DNA of 39,023 bases. Source: Lentisphaerota bacterium (GTDB lineage: Bacteria > Verrucomicrobiota > Kiritimatiellia > RFP12 > JAAYNR01). A model generated the notes under the pieces. It made no database searches, was not told where the DNA came from, and was given only the letters and a program-made list of their open reading frames with translations. Positions 1 through 7,153 of this stretch are shown here, one piece after another (the first letter of the stretch is position 1; each line of letters begins with the position of its first letter). The stretch spans positions 1 to 39,023 of the forward strand of contig VGWG01000018.1 in assembly GCA_016873675.1 (NCBI GenBank), in the 5' to 3' direction. A program made the position numbers and the translations under genes.

Positions 1-10
1 GATTAACAGG
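1..10. repeat. Outlying copy of the ACAGGATT-type repeat
   Basis: The first ten bases read GATTAACAGG, which fits the repeat units found at 452-518 on the other side of the GxxExxY gene. The stop codon of that gene (TAA on the minus strand, 3-5) lies inside this unit. The array is cut by the window edge, so its full extent is not visible. Confidence 0.45.
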
Positions 11-422
11 TTTTTTCGGGGTGGGGGGGGGGGGTGGGGTGGGGATGGGGGGGGCGGTAGGTGCGGGTCTTGCGTTTGAACTGGAGGCTTTCGGCGCCGA
101 AGTTGATGAGGAGGCCGGTCTCGACACCGGTGGCGGTGAGGTAGTGAACGAGTTGCACCTCGTGGGCGGCGCACAGGTTCTGGACGGCCTTGTTCTCGAT
201 GAGAATGCGGTCTTCAATCAGCATGTCGGCAGAGAAGTCGCCGACGGGGATACCGTCGTAGGTGACTTGGATCGGATGCTCGCAGCAGGTTTTGAGGCCG
301 GCGCGTTGCAGCTCGTAGGCCAGTGCCTTCTGGTAGACGGACTCCAGAAAGCCGGGTCCGAGCGTCCGATGGACGGCCATTGCGCAGCCGATGATCCTCT
401 GCGTTAGCGCCTCGTCTTCCAT
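3..422 (-). CDS. GxxExxY family protein (PD-(D/E)XK nuclease-like fold)
   Basis: The 139-residue product carries the family signature at G24-FLE27-SVY30, followed by a D66 ... E76-N-K78 arrangement that resembles the metal-binding core of PD-(D/E)XK nucleases. The molecular role of the family is not established, so nuclease activity is only suggested by the motif. The conserved domain ends around residue 118. The remaining tail is rich in Pro and His (PHPHPTPPPHP) and is encoded by a C-rich simple sequence (a G tract on the plus strand), so it is probably a run-on beyond the usual C-terminus. The start is supported by AAAGGA about seven bases upstream of the ATG. The gene lies 110 bp downstream of the methyltransferase on the same strand, with a repeat hairpin between them. 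Confidence 0.85.
   Translation of the reverse strand: MEDEALTQRIIGCAMAVHRTLGPGFLESVYQKALAYELQRAGLKTCCEHPIQVTYDGIPVGDFSADMLIEDRILIENKAVQNLCAAHEVQLVHYLTATGVETGLLINFGAESLQFKRKTRTYRPPHPHPTPPPHPEKTC
23..54. repeat. Homopolymeric G tract, 12 G then G4-G4-G8
   Basis: Positions 23-34 are twelve consecutive G, followed by T-GGGG-T-GGGG-AT and then eight G at 47-54. The tract lies inside the 3' end of the GxxExxY reading frame. Such tracts are prone to slipped-strand mispairing and also to assembly or sequencing error. Confidence 0.8.
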
Positions 423-451
423 GCCCAGGTCCTTTCAACGGAGATTTTTCT

Positions 452-518
452 GACAGGATTAGCAGGATTTGACAGGATTAGCCGGCTGCCACAATCCTGC
501 AAAATCCTGTCAATCCTG
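452..518. repeat. Inverted array of six CAGGATT units, about 10-bp phased
   Basis: CAGGATT occurs at 454-460, 463-469 and 473-479. Its reverse complement AATCCTG occurs at 493-499, 503-509 and 512-518. The two triplets form an imperfect inverted repeat centred near 486, able to fold as a long hairpin in the methyltransferase-GxxExxY transcript. Spacing of 9-10 bp places each unit on roughly the same face of the helix. The function is unknown; protein binding, RNA processing, partial termination or recombination ends are all possible. Confidence 0.8.
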
Positions 519-532
519 TCCAACTATTCTCT

Positions 533-2158
533 TCATCCTTTCAATCCAAAGCGGCGGGCGAGGTTTTCGGGGATGGCCTCGTGTTGCACGTGACTGGAGC
601 GGATGTGCTGCTGGAGCGTTTCCGGTTGCCACGAGTAGAGGGTGACAGCGGCGCTGGCCTGCACAGTCTGCCGCAAAGCGGGGACGATCTTCGGTTTGAA
701 GCGCGGCACGTAGATCAGCGCGGCGTCCGCGTCACCGGCAACGAGGAAGTCGGATTCCGCGTACGGTTCGAGAGTTTCGCGGTGAATCATCTGCAAGGCT
801 GTCCAAACCTGCGGGTGCTCGATTTCCACCAGGCGACCGGGGGCAACGCGGCGAGACCGCAGATAGGCGAAGTTGCCGCCAAGGCCCGGCGTTTCGCCGT
901 AGCCTTCGATCACGCGCCGCACGCGCTTCGCGCACACATCACGGCACAGGTTCTTGTCCGGTTCGTCCGCCGTCGCCTCGGTGTTCGACACGAGGATGAA
1001 GCGGCGGTTGCCGTTGTCCTCGGCGTTGAGTTTCAGAACGGCGTGCGCCGTTGTGCCGGAACCGGCGAAGAAGTCGAGAACGATGTCTTCCGGTCCGGTG
1101 GCGATGCGAAGGATTCGCTCGATGAGACCAGTTGGTTTGGGTGTTGAAAAGGTCCGGGCGTCATCCGGTAGTAGTGTTAGAAGTTCCTTTTTCGCCGTGT
1201 CGTTGTGACCAACCTCGTCGAATGTCCACCATGTTGTTGGAACCACGCCATCGCCGTGTCGTAGCATTTGTTTGTATCGTTTGAATGCGGGTACTTTGCC
1301 CTTTCCGTCCTTGCCCCAGTAGATCAGACCTTCTCCTTCATTCCGTTGGTGTTCATCTCTCGAATATGCCCAAACACGAGTGCGTTTAGGCCAGACTTCT
1401 TCTCCGGTTGTTGGGTTGGTAACTGCGTAGAACAGATTCGGGCGTTCTTCGGCGCTCTTATTGCAGGTGTAGTCACTGCACCTGAAGATCCCCTTCTCGT
1501 CCTCGTACTTGTACTGGCGGTCCTTATCCTCACCGCGTGGCAGCAGATTCCTTTGCCACATCTCCGAAAGACGGTAGACGAGGACAAACTCGTGCATCGG
1601 TGCGATGGTCTTGTGGTCGTTGGAAGATGAATACTTCTTCTGCCAGATGCAGTTGGCGACGAATGCGTTCGGGCCGAAAACCTTCTGCATCAGAAGGCCG
1701 AGTGCGTGTACCTCGTTGTCGTCGATTGACACGAAGATCGCGCCGTCTTCGCGCAGCAGGTCCTTCGCCAGCAAGAGGCGCTGGTACATGAACTCGCACC
1801 ACATGGAGTGGCGCCAATTGTCGTTGGCGTCCACGAAGCGGTCGTTGTAGACGAAGTCGCGGTTGCCGGTGTTGTAGGGCGGGTCGATGTAGATGCACTT
1901 GACGCGGCCGGCATGGGTCATGCGCAGGTAGCGGAGGGCGTCGAAATTGTCACCCTCGATGATGAGGTTGCGCCAGGGGGCGGCGCCGGCGGAGTGGTCC
2001 GGCACGAGGTCGAGCGCGACGAAGTCGGAGTTGAGGGCCTTGTCGCGGTCAATCTCGTTGGCCTCCCAGACGAGGCCGAAGCGGGTGGCGTCCCGGCGGT
2101 CACGCGCGGCGAGCAGGCGGATAAGCTCGTCCTTGGACAGGTGGTCGTATTTCGACAT
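533..2158 (-). CDS. Adenine-specific DNA methyltransferase, type III Mod-like
   Basis: The 541-residue protein has the AdoMet-dependent amino-methyltransferase motifs in beta-class order: DPPYNTG at residues 92-98 (catalytic motif IV) and DFFAGSGTT at 362-370 (AdoMet-binding motif I). The central region between them (about 150-350) is the likely target-recognition domain. This order, the length and the N-terminus match Mod subunits of type III restriction-modification systems, which methylate adenine N6 on one strand of a short asymmetric site. No Res helicase-nuclease is seen; downstream (to the left) there is only the GxxExxY gene before the window ends. GGAG lies about 11 bases upstream of the ATG, a slightly long spacing. 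It could also be an orphan methyltransferase; the sequence alone cannot decide. Confidence 0.85.
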   Translation of the reverse strand: MSKYDHLSKDELIRLLAARDRRDATRFGLVWEANEIDRDKALNSDFVALDLVPDHSAGAAPWRNLIIEGDNFDALRYLRMTHAGRVKCIYIDPPYNTGNRDFVYNDRFVDANDNWRHSMWCEFMYQRLLLAKDLLREDGAIFVSIDDNEVHALGLLMQKVFGPNAFVANCIWQKKYSSSNDHKTIAPMHEFVLVYRLSEMWQRNLLPRGEDKDRQYKYEDEKGIFRCSDYTCNKSAEERPNLFYAVTNPTTGEEVWPKRTRVWAYSRDEHQRNEGEGLIYWGKDGKGKVPAFKRYKQMLRHGDGVVPTTWWTFDEVGHNDTAKKELLTLLPDDARTFSTPKPTGLIERILRIATGPEDIVLDFFAGSGTTAHAVLKLNAEDNGNRRFILVSNTEATADEPDKNLCRDVCAKRVRRVIEGYGETPGLGGNFAYLRSRRVAPGRLVEIEHPQVWTALQMIHRETLEPYAESDFLVAGDADAALIYVPRFKPKIVPALRQTVQASAAVTLYSWQPETLQQHIRSSHVQHEAIPENLARRFGLKG

Positions 2159-2208
2159 TCGGGGCTATCTCCGGAAAAGGCGGCATCAGGGAAACTGCGA
2201 ACGGCGAA

Positions 2209-2239
2209 AGAATAGCAAATATTTTCAGAACTGTGTGAA
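2209..2239 (-). promoter_or_regulatory. Possible sigma70 promoter for the methyltransferase
   Basis: On the minus strand TTCACA (2234-2239) and TATTCT (2209-2214) are separated by 19 bases in an AT-rich pocket just upstream of the methyltransferase. The boxes are good but the spacing is long, so this is tentative. Confidence 0.25.
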
Positions 2240-2276
2240 AAGGATGATGCGGTTGGTGATCCGATCACAAACGAAA

Positions 2277-2302
2277 CGGCCGGATGCGGAGGCATCCGGC
2301 CG
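2277..2302. terminator. Perfect 11-bp hairpin, likely terminator of the ribosomal cluster
   Basis: CGGCCGGATGC (2277-2287) pairs with GCATCCGGCCG (2292-2302) around a GGAG loop; the flanking A-T adds a twelfth pair. The hairpin lies about 30 bases after the rplQ stop. In the minus direction it is followed by TTTCGTTTG, a weak U tract. In the plus direction it is followed by TCGTTTTT. It most likely ends the ribosomal transcript before the methyltransferase. Confidence 0.65.
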
Positions 2303-2329
2303 TCGTTTTTCGAACCTGCTGTCGTTCGT

Positions 2330-2728
2330 CTACGCCTGGGCGGCGGCGGGTTCTGCCGCGGCTGCGGCGGCGGGCAGGGTGACCCACTCGATCAGGGCCA
2401 TCTCGGCGTTGTCGCCGCGGCGCTGGCCGATCTTGACGATGCGGGTATAGCCGCCGGGGCGGTCGGCCATCACCGGGGCGACGGCATCGAAGAGCTTCTG
2501 CACGGCCTCGGGGCTGTTCAGGCGCGATGCGGCCAGGCGGCGCGCGGACAGCGTGCCCTTGCGCGCCAGCGTGACGATTTTCTCGGCGTCACGCCGAGTC
2601 TGCTTGGCCTTTGGCAGCGTCGTCTGGATGCGATCCCGGAGGATCAGGTTGACGACAAGCGAACGCAGGAGCTGCTCGCGGTGAGACGAACTCCGGCCGA
2701 ATTTCTTGGCTACTTTGCGGTGGCGCAT
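2330..2728 (-). CDS. rplQ: 50S ribosomal protein bL17
   Basis: The 132-residue protein begins MRHRKVAKKFGRSSSHR, the typical L17 start, and keeps the conserved GGYTRI segment near residue 92. L17 sits near the exit of the peptide tunnel in the large subunit. The last 14 residues or so are an alanine-rich tail (AAAAAAEPAAAQA) beyond the usual fold. It is the last gene of the long cluster, 112 bp after rpoA, matching the end of the classical alpha operon. Confidence 0.97.
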   Translation of the reverse strand: MRHRKVAKKFGRSSSHREQLLRSLVVNLILRDRIQTTLPKAKQTRRDAEKIVTLARKGTLSARRLAASRLNSPEAVQKLFDAVAPVMADRPGGYTRIVKIGQRRGDNAEMALIEWVTLPAAAAAAEPAAAQA

Positions 2729-2840
2729 GATGATTCCACTCCGACGGCGGCGCTCGATGCCGCGCGATCAAACATATTGTTGCTGTTACTCTTCAAAACT
2801 CCACATGACCCATTGCCTGGGGGTCCGGTTCGTCTCTCGG

Positions 2841-3878
2841 TTACTCTTCCGGAAGCGCTTCCGGCAGTGGCGTTGCACGCGCTTCCGGCCGGGGCGCCAG
2901 CAGGTTGGGGTCGAATTTGAATCCCAGGCACAGACCCAATTCGACCAGCTTGTCCTTGATCTCGTTCAGCGACTTCTTTCCGAAATTGCGATACTTCAGC
3001 ATGTCCGCCTCGGTCTTGCCCGCCAGCTCGCCCACGGAGGTGATGTTAGCGTTGTTCAGGCAGTTGGCGGCGCGGACGCTGAGTTCGATCTCGTTGACGC
3101 TCATGTTGAGGACTTTGCGCAGACGGTCGCGCTCCTCGTCGACCTTCCGCTCGGACTCCTCAAACTCGACGATTTCCTCGCTGTAGTCCACGAACACATC
3201 GAGGTGATGGCGCAGGATCGCGGCGGCGGTCTTCAGCGCCTCATCGGGGGCGACGCGGCCATCGGTCCAGATGTCGAGGACGAGCTTCTCGTAGTCGATC
3301 CGCTGGCCCACGCGGGTGTTCTCGACCGTGTAGTTGACGCGCGTCACGGGCGAGAAGATGCTGTCGATCGGAATGCGTCCGATCTCCTGTTCATCCTCCT
3401 TGTTCAACGCGGCCGGGAAGAAACCGCGGCCGGTGCGGATCTCGACCTCCATGTCGATTTCGCCGTCGCTGTCGAGCGTGGCGATGGGCTGTGTCGGATT
3501 GAGCACCTCGACGCTGTTGTCCACCTCGAAGTCACAGGCGGTGATGACGCACGGTCCTTTCCGGCGAAGGGCAATCCAGCGCGGCGCGCGGGTATAGCTC
3601 TTGAGCAGCACGCGCTTGAGGTTGAGGATGATATCGGTGACATCCTCGCTCACGCCCGGCAGCGCGCAGAACTCATGGCTGGCACCGCGAATGCGCACCG
3701 AGGTGATCGCCACACCCTCGATCGAGGAGAGCAGCACCCGGCGCAGCGCGTTGCCGACCGTACGGGCGTATCCCACCTCAAACGGCTCAGCCACAAAACG
3801 GGCGTACGTGGGGGTCTCGCCTTTTTCTTCCTTCAACACCCGCTTGGGTATTTCAAAACGACTCAAACGAATCGGCAT
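2841..3878 (-). CDS. rpoA: DNA-directed RNA polymerase subunit alpha
   Basis: This is the alpha subunit (345 residues), which nucleates polymerase assembly as a dimer. The N-terminal domain has the EVGYARTVGNALRRVLLSS dimerisation helix near residues 33-52. The C-terminal domain contains LSVRAANCLNNANI and KYRNFGKKSLNEIKDKL, the DNA- and activator-contacting part. I chose the ATG at 3878 (MPIRLSRFEIPKRV) because it has AAAGGA about eight bases upstream. An in-frame ATG 57 bases earlier would add a basic, non-homologous stretch. The Pro/Ala/Glu-rich C-terminal tail after residue 320 is not part of the fold. Confidence 0.97.
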   Translation of the reverse strand: MPIRLSRFEIPKRVLKEEKGETPTYARFVAEPFEVGYARTVGNALRRVLLSSIEGVAITSVRIRGASHEFCALPGVSEDVTDIILNLKRVLLKSYTRAPRWIALRRKGPCVITACDFEVDNSVEVLNPTQPIATLDSDGEIDMEVEIRTGRGFFPAALNKEDEQEIGRIPIDSIFSPVTRVNYTVENTRVGQRIDYEKLVLDIWTDGRVAPDEALKTAAAILRHHLDVFVDYSEEIVEFEESERKVDEERDRLRKVLNMSVNEIELSVRAANCLNNANITSVGELAGKTEADMLKYRNFGKKSLNEIKDKLVELGLCLGFKFDPNLLAPRPEARATPLPEALPEE

Positions 3879-3941
3879 GTCTGGCGTCCTTTCCGGCGCG
3901 CCCGGCCCCTTCAGGCGGCGGCGCCGTAACAGCATATGCGC

Positions 3942-4571
3942 TTAACGCGAATACAGTTCGACAATCGCCTGCTCATTGACAACAGGCGCGATCTGCTCAC
4001 GGGTCGGGATGGACAACATCTCGCCACGGAAAGACTTGGGGTCAACAGAGAGCCACGTCGGCGTCTGCTGGGACGTCGCGGCGTCGACGCTCTTGGTCGC
4101 ATAATCGCGCGACTTCGGGCGGTCCCGGACTTCGATGATGTGGCCAACCTTGATCTGCATGGAAGGCACTGTGGCCTTGCGGCCGTTGACGGTGATATGG
4201 CCGTGCAGCACAAACTGTCGGGCCGCGCGGCGGGAGGATGCAAAGCCGAGGCGGTAGACGATGTTGTCCAGCCGCGTCTCGACCAACTGCAACATGATCT
4301 CTCCGGTGACACCCTCGCGGCGCAACGCCTCTTCGAAGACCCGGTGGAACTGGCCTTCCTGCATGCCATACTGGCGGCGCAGGCGCTGCTTCTCGCGGAG
4401 CTGCTGACCGTATTCCGAGACCTTGCGCGAGCGGCGCATACCGTGCATGCCCGGAGGCGGGTGACCCTGATCGATCGGGCACTTCGCCATGTAGCAGCGG
4501 GCACCCTTGAGAAACAGCTTCATGCCCTCGCGACGGCACTTGCGGCAGACGGGACCAACATACCTACCCAT
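3942..4571 (-). CDS. rpsD: 30S ribosomal protein uS4, zinc-binding form
   Basis: The 209-residue protein is a primary 16S rRNA-binding protein that starts assembly of the 30S body. It carries C9-x2-C12 and C26-x4-C31, the zinc-binding C+ form. The S4 RNA-binding domain follows around residues 98-160 (RLDNIVYRLGFASSRRAARQ, then HGHITVNG). The start at 4571 is fixed by AGGAGGAG eight or so bases upstream; a longer reading frame exists but overlaps rpsK. The ATG overlaps the rpsK stop as TAATG, so translation is probably coupled. Confidence 0.97.
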   Translation of the reverse strand: MGRYVGPVCRKCRREGMKLFLKGARCYMAKCPIDQGHPPPGMHGMRRSRKVSEYGQQLREKQRLRRQYGMQEGQFHRVFEEALRREGVTGEIMLQLVETRLDNIVYRLGFASSRRAARQFVLHGHITVNGRKATVPSMQIKVGHIIEVRDRPKSRDYATKSVDAATSQQTPTWLSVDPKSFRGEMLSIPTREQIAPVVNEQAIVELYSR

Positions 4572-5065
4572 TAGACTCTCCTCCTTTTGCGCGCCCGGCA
4601 ACCGTTGTGCGGGATCGGCGTGCAATCCTTGATAACCGTCACATGCAGGCCAGCCGTCTGGATCGCGCGCACGGCGGACTCGCGTCCCGCGCCAGCGCCC
4701 TGAACCCGGATCTCAACCTCATGCATTCCCTTGGACACCGCCTGGCGGGCCGCATCCTGGGCAACCATCGTGGCCGCAAAGGCGGTGCACTTACGCGACC
4801 CCTTGAAGCCCGCGCGACCGGCGGAGCTCCACGAGATCACCCCGCCGCGCGCATCGGCGATCGACACGATGGTGTTGTTGAATGTGGCACGGACAAAGGC
4901 AATTCCCGCAGGAATGCTCCGTGTCCGCATCTTTTTGCCCTTGGCTTCGGCGGCGGCCTTGGCCGCATCGCCCTCGGACAACACAGCGGCCGCCTCGCTC
5001 GCGGCGGTGGGTTGCTCGACGGCAACCGATCCGTTTTCTTGTTTAACTGCTTCTTCGCTCATCAT
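4571..5065 (-). CDS. rpsK: 30S ribosomal protein uS11 with N-terminal extension
   Basis: The core from about residue 50 (FVRATFNNTIVSIAD) to the end (IPHNGCRARKRRRV) is a standard S11, which lines the mRNA exit on the platform of the small subunit. The first 45 residues or so are acidic and alanine-rich (EGDAAKAAAEAKGKK at the end), in place of the short basic N-terminus usual in S11. Three starts are possible. 5095 has purines too close to the ATG. 5065 or 5062 is a double ATG with weak GGGG upstream. 4930 has AAGGG eight bases upstream and would give a 119-residue protein without the extension. I prefer 5065 because starting at 4930 would leave an unusually long gap in a tightly packed cluster. 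Confidence 0.93.
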   Translation of the reverse strand: MMSEEAVKQENGSVAVEQPTAASEAAAVLSEGDAAKAAAEAKGKKMRTRSIPAGIAFVRATFNNTIVSIADARGGVISWSSAGRAGFKGSRKCTAFAATMVAQDAARQAVSKGMHEVEIRVQGAGAGRESAVRAIQTAGLHVTVIKDCTPIPHNGCRARKRRRV

Positions 5066-5162
5066 CAGCCCCGACTCTGGCCGCAGTCCCCGCATCCCCT
5101 TCCGCGTCGGCTTTCACCGGACGCGCAGCGGATGATCGGTGATCAGACCCGTTTAAAACCCA

Positions 5163-5558
5163 TTAACTCTTCATCGCCTGACGGGCAGCCTTATCACGGA
5201 CCGCTCCAACCGTCTTCTTGCTTCCCTTGCGTGTGCGCGCATTGGTCCGCGTGCGCTGGCCGCGGCACGGCAAGCCGCGCTTGTGGCGAGATCCGCGATA
5301 CGTGCCAATGCTGATCAGGCGGCGGATGTTCTGCGACACCTCGCGACGCAGATCCCCTTCCACACGGTAATGTTCCTGAATGAATCCGGTAATCACACGG
5401 ATATCATCAGGCGTGAGGTCGTCGGCCTTCTTCGCCGGATCAACCTTGCACTGATGCAAGACATCGATGGCCCGTTTCGGACCGATTCCATGGATATACT
5501 GGAGCGCATACTCGATGCGTTTTTTTCCCGGCACATCCACACCCATCATTCTCGGCAT
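5163..5558 (-). CDS. rpsM: 30S ribosomal protein uS13
   Basis: The 131-residue protein starts MPRMMGVDVPGKKRIEYAL and has the helix-two-turns-helix segment (YIHGIGPKRAIDVL, residues 22-35). The basic tail GLPCRGQRTRTNARTRKG reaches toward the P-site tRNA. S13 forms intersubunit bridges in the head of the 30S subunit. It lies ten bases downstream of rpmJ, the usual rpmJ-rpsM-rpsK-rpsD-rpoA-rplQ order of the alpha operon. Confidence 0.97.
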   Translation of the reverse strand: MPRMMGVDVPGKKRIEYALQYIHGIGPKRAIDVLHQCKVDPAKKADDLTPDDIRVITGFIQEHYRVEGDLRREVSQNIRRLISIGTYRGSRHKRGLPCRGQRTRTNARTRKGSKKTVGAVRDKAARQAMKS

Positions 5559-5568
5559 GGTCTCTCTC

Positions 5569-5682
5569 CTAGCCTTGGCGCTGTTTGTGGCGCGGATTGG
5601 TACAAATCACACGCACGACCCCTTTGCGCCGCACGATCCGGCAGCGTTCACAAATGCGTCGCACTGAACTGCGAACTTTCAT
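5569..5682 (-). CDS. rpmJ: 50S ribosomal protein bL36, zinc-binding form
   Basis: This short gene encodes 37 residues starting [20 protein letters not shown]. The zinc ligands C11, C14, C27 and H32 are all present. L36 is the smallest protein of the large subunit and stabilises 23S rRNA folding near domain VI. GGGGAAAG lies about six bases upstream of the ATG, and the gene sits between map and rpsM, exactly where rpmJ is expected. No infA precedes it. Confidence 0.95.
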   Translation of the reverse strand: MKVRSSVRRICERCRIVRRKGVVRVICTNPRHKQRQG

Positions 5683-5712
5683 GTTATCTTTCCCCGTTCA
5701 AAAAAGGGTCAC

Positions 5713-5742
5713 AGTTTAACCCGCCCGACCGCCTCTTGTCCA
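5713..5742 (-). promoter_or_regulatory. Possible internal promoter for rpmJ-rplQ
   Basis: On the minus strand TGGACA (5737-5742) and TAAACT (5713-5718) are 18 bases apart, in the 78-bp AT-richer gap between map and rpmJ. An internal start here would correspond to a separate alpha-operon promoter. This rests on the motif only. Confidence 0.35.
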
Positions 5743-5760
5743 TCACAAAATGAAAAAACA

Positions 5761-6507
5761 TTAAACAGCCGTTAAAATCTCCGCGCCGCTCGCGCTTACG
5801 GCGACCGTATGCTCGAAATGCGCAGAGGGCCGGCCGTCCTGGGTGACGACCGTCCAACCATCCCGCAGCACCGACACATCGGGCCGCCCCAAGTTGACCA
5901 TGGGCTCGATGCACAGGGTCATGCCGACCTTGAGCACCGGCCCCCGCCCCGGGCTGCCGTAATTCGGTATCTGCGGATCCTCATGCAACTGCCGCCCGAT
6001 CCCATGGCCCACGAAATCGCGGACCACGGTGCAGCCGGCCAGTCTCACCACCTGTTCCACCGCATGTGAAACATCTCCCAGTTTCACACCCGGCCGGATG
6101 GCCGCGATCCCGGCGTCGCGCGCCCGCCGGGTGGCGTCGACGAGCCGGAGGATATCCGGATCGGAGACGCCCACCAGCACCGTGGTGGCGGTGTCCCCGT
6201 GAAAGCCTTGGTACAAGACCCCCACGTCGAGACCCACCACATCCCCCGGCAGGATTCGCCGGGCACCCGGAATGCCATGGATCACCTCTTCGTTCACCGA
6301 GACGCACAGGGCGGCCGGAAACCCGCGGTAACCCAGAAAGGAGGGGGTGCCCCCCCTTTCGTCAATCAACTGTCGCGCCAGCGCATCGAGTTCCCTGGTG
6401 GTGATTCCCGGAACCACCGCCGCCGCGACCTGCCGGAGCACCTCACCCGCCAGACGGCCGCTGACGCGCATGGCGTCTAGCTCGCGACCTCGTTTGCACG
6501 TAATCAT
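5761..6507 (-). CDS. map: Methionine aminopeptidase, type I
   Basis: The 248-residue enzyme removes the initiator methionine from nascent proteins. All five metal ligands of the pita-bread fold are visible: D94 (GLDVG), D105 (HGDTATT), H168 (GHGIG), E201 (CIEPM) and E232 (HFEHTV). The substrate-binding H77 (EEVIHGIP) is also present. There is no N-terminal zinc or SH3 extension, so it is the simple type Ia form. Its ATG overlaps the adk stop by four bases (ATGA). Confidence 0.97.
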   Translation of the reverse strand: MITCKRGRELDAMRVSGRLAGEVLRQVAAAVVPGITTRELDALARQLIDERGGTPSFLGYRGFPAALCVSVNEEVIHGIPGARRILPGDVVGLDVGVLYQGFHGDTATTVLVGVSDPDILRLVDATRRARDAGIAAIRPGVKLGDVSHAVEQVVRLAGCTVVRDFVGHGIGRQLHEDPQIPNYGSPGRGPVLKVGMTLCIEPMVNLGRPDVSVLRDGWTVVTQDGRPSAHFEHTVAVSASGAEILTAV

Positions 6508-7148
6508 TTCAAAGCCCGGATCATCCGCTCGACGACTGTGTCGACGCCGCCGACGCCGTCCACCCGCTTGAGCATGCCGCGCGCGGCGTAAGCATCGATC
6601 ACGCCCGCCGTCTGCCGGTGATAGACCGCCAGCCGCTGGGCAATGGTTGCCGGAAAATCATCCGCGCGCTGGACGAGGGCGGCGGCGCAGGCGTCGCACA
6701 CGCCCGCCCGTTTCGGCGGGAGCGTCTCCACGTGGTAAACCGCCTTGCAGGCGGGGCACACCTGGCGGCCGGCGAGGCGGGCGGTGACGACGGCGTCGGC
6801 GACTTCGATCACGACCGCCGCCTTCAGCACCCCGCCACAATCGGCGAGGATGGCATCGAGAATGCCCATCTGTGGGACCGTGCGCGGGAAGCCGTCCAGC
6901 AGGTAGCGCCCGTCGTCCGGTCCCGCCCCGATCAGGTCGCTGATCATCCGTCCGATCAGCGCGTCGGGGACCAGTTCGCCGCAGCTCATGTAGCGCGCGG
7001 CCTCGGTTCCTGCAGCGGTCTTTCGGGCGACGGCCTCGCGCAGCATGTCGCCACTGGCGATGGGCGTCAGGCCCAACTGCTGCACGATGCGGGCTGCGAC
7101 GGTTCCTTTTCCGGAACCGGGAGCGCCCAGCAAGACGACGACGTCCAT
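6504..7148 (-). CDS. adk: Adenylate kinase with zinc-type LID
   Basis: The 214-residue cytosolic enzyme interconverts ATP + AMP and 2 ADP. The P-loop GAPGSGKGT is at residues 8-16. The NMP-binding segment (ASGDMLREAV) and LLDGFPRT follow, with RLAGRQVCPAC opening the LID. The LID has two CxxC pairs (CPAC and CDAC), the structural zinc site common outside enterobacteria. The position between secY and map is the classical spc-alpha junction. Confidence 0.97.
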   Translation of the reverse strand: MDVVVLLGAPGSGKGTVAARIVQQLGLTPIASGDMLREAVARKTAAGTEAARYMSCGELVPDALIGRMISDLIGAGPDDGRYLLDGFPRTVPQMGILDAILADCGGVLKAAVVIEVADAVVTARLAGRQVCPACKAVYHVETLPPKRAGVCDACAAALVQRADDFPATIAQRLAVYHRQTAGVIDAYAARGMLKRVDGVGGVDTVVERMIRALK

Positions 7149-7153
7149 ACCGA

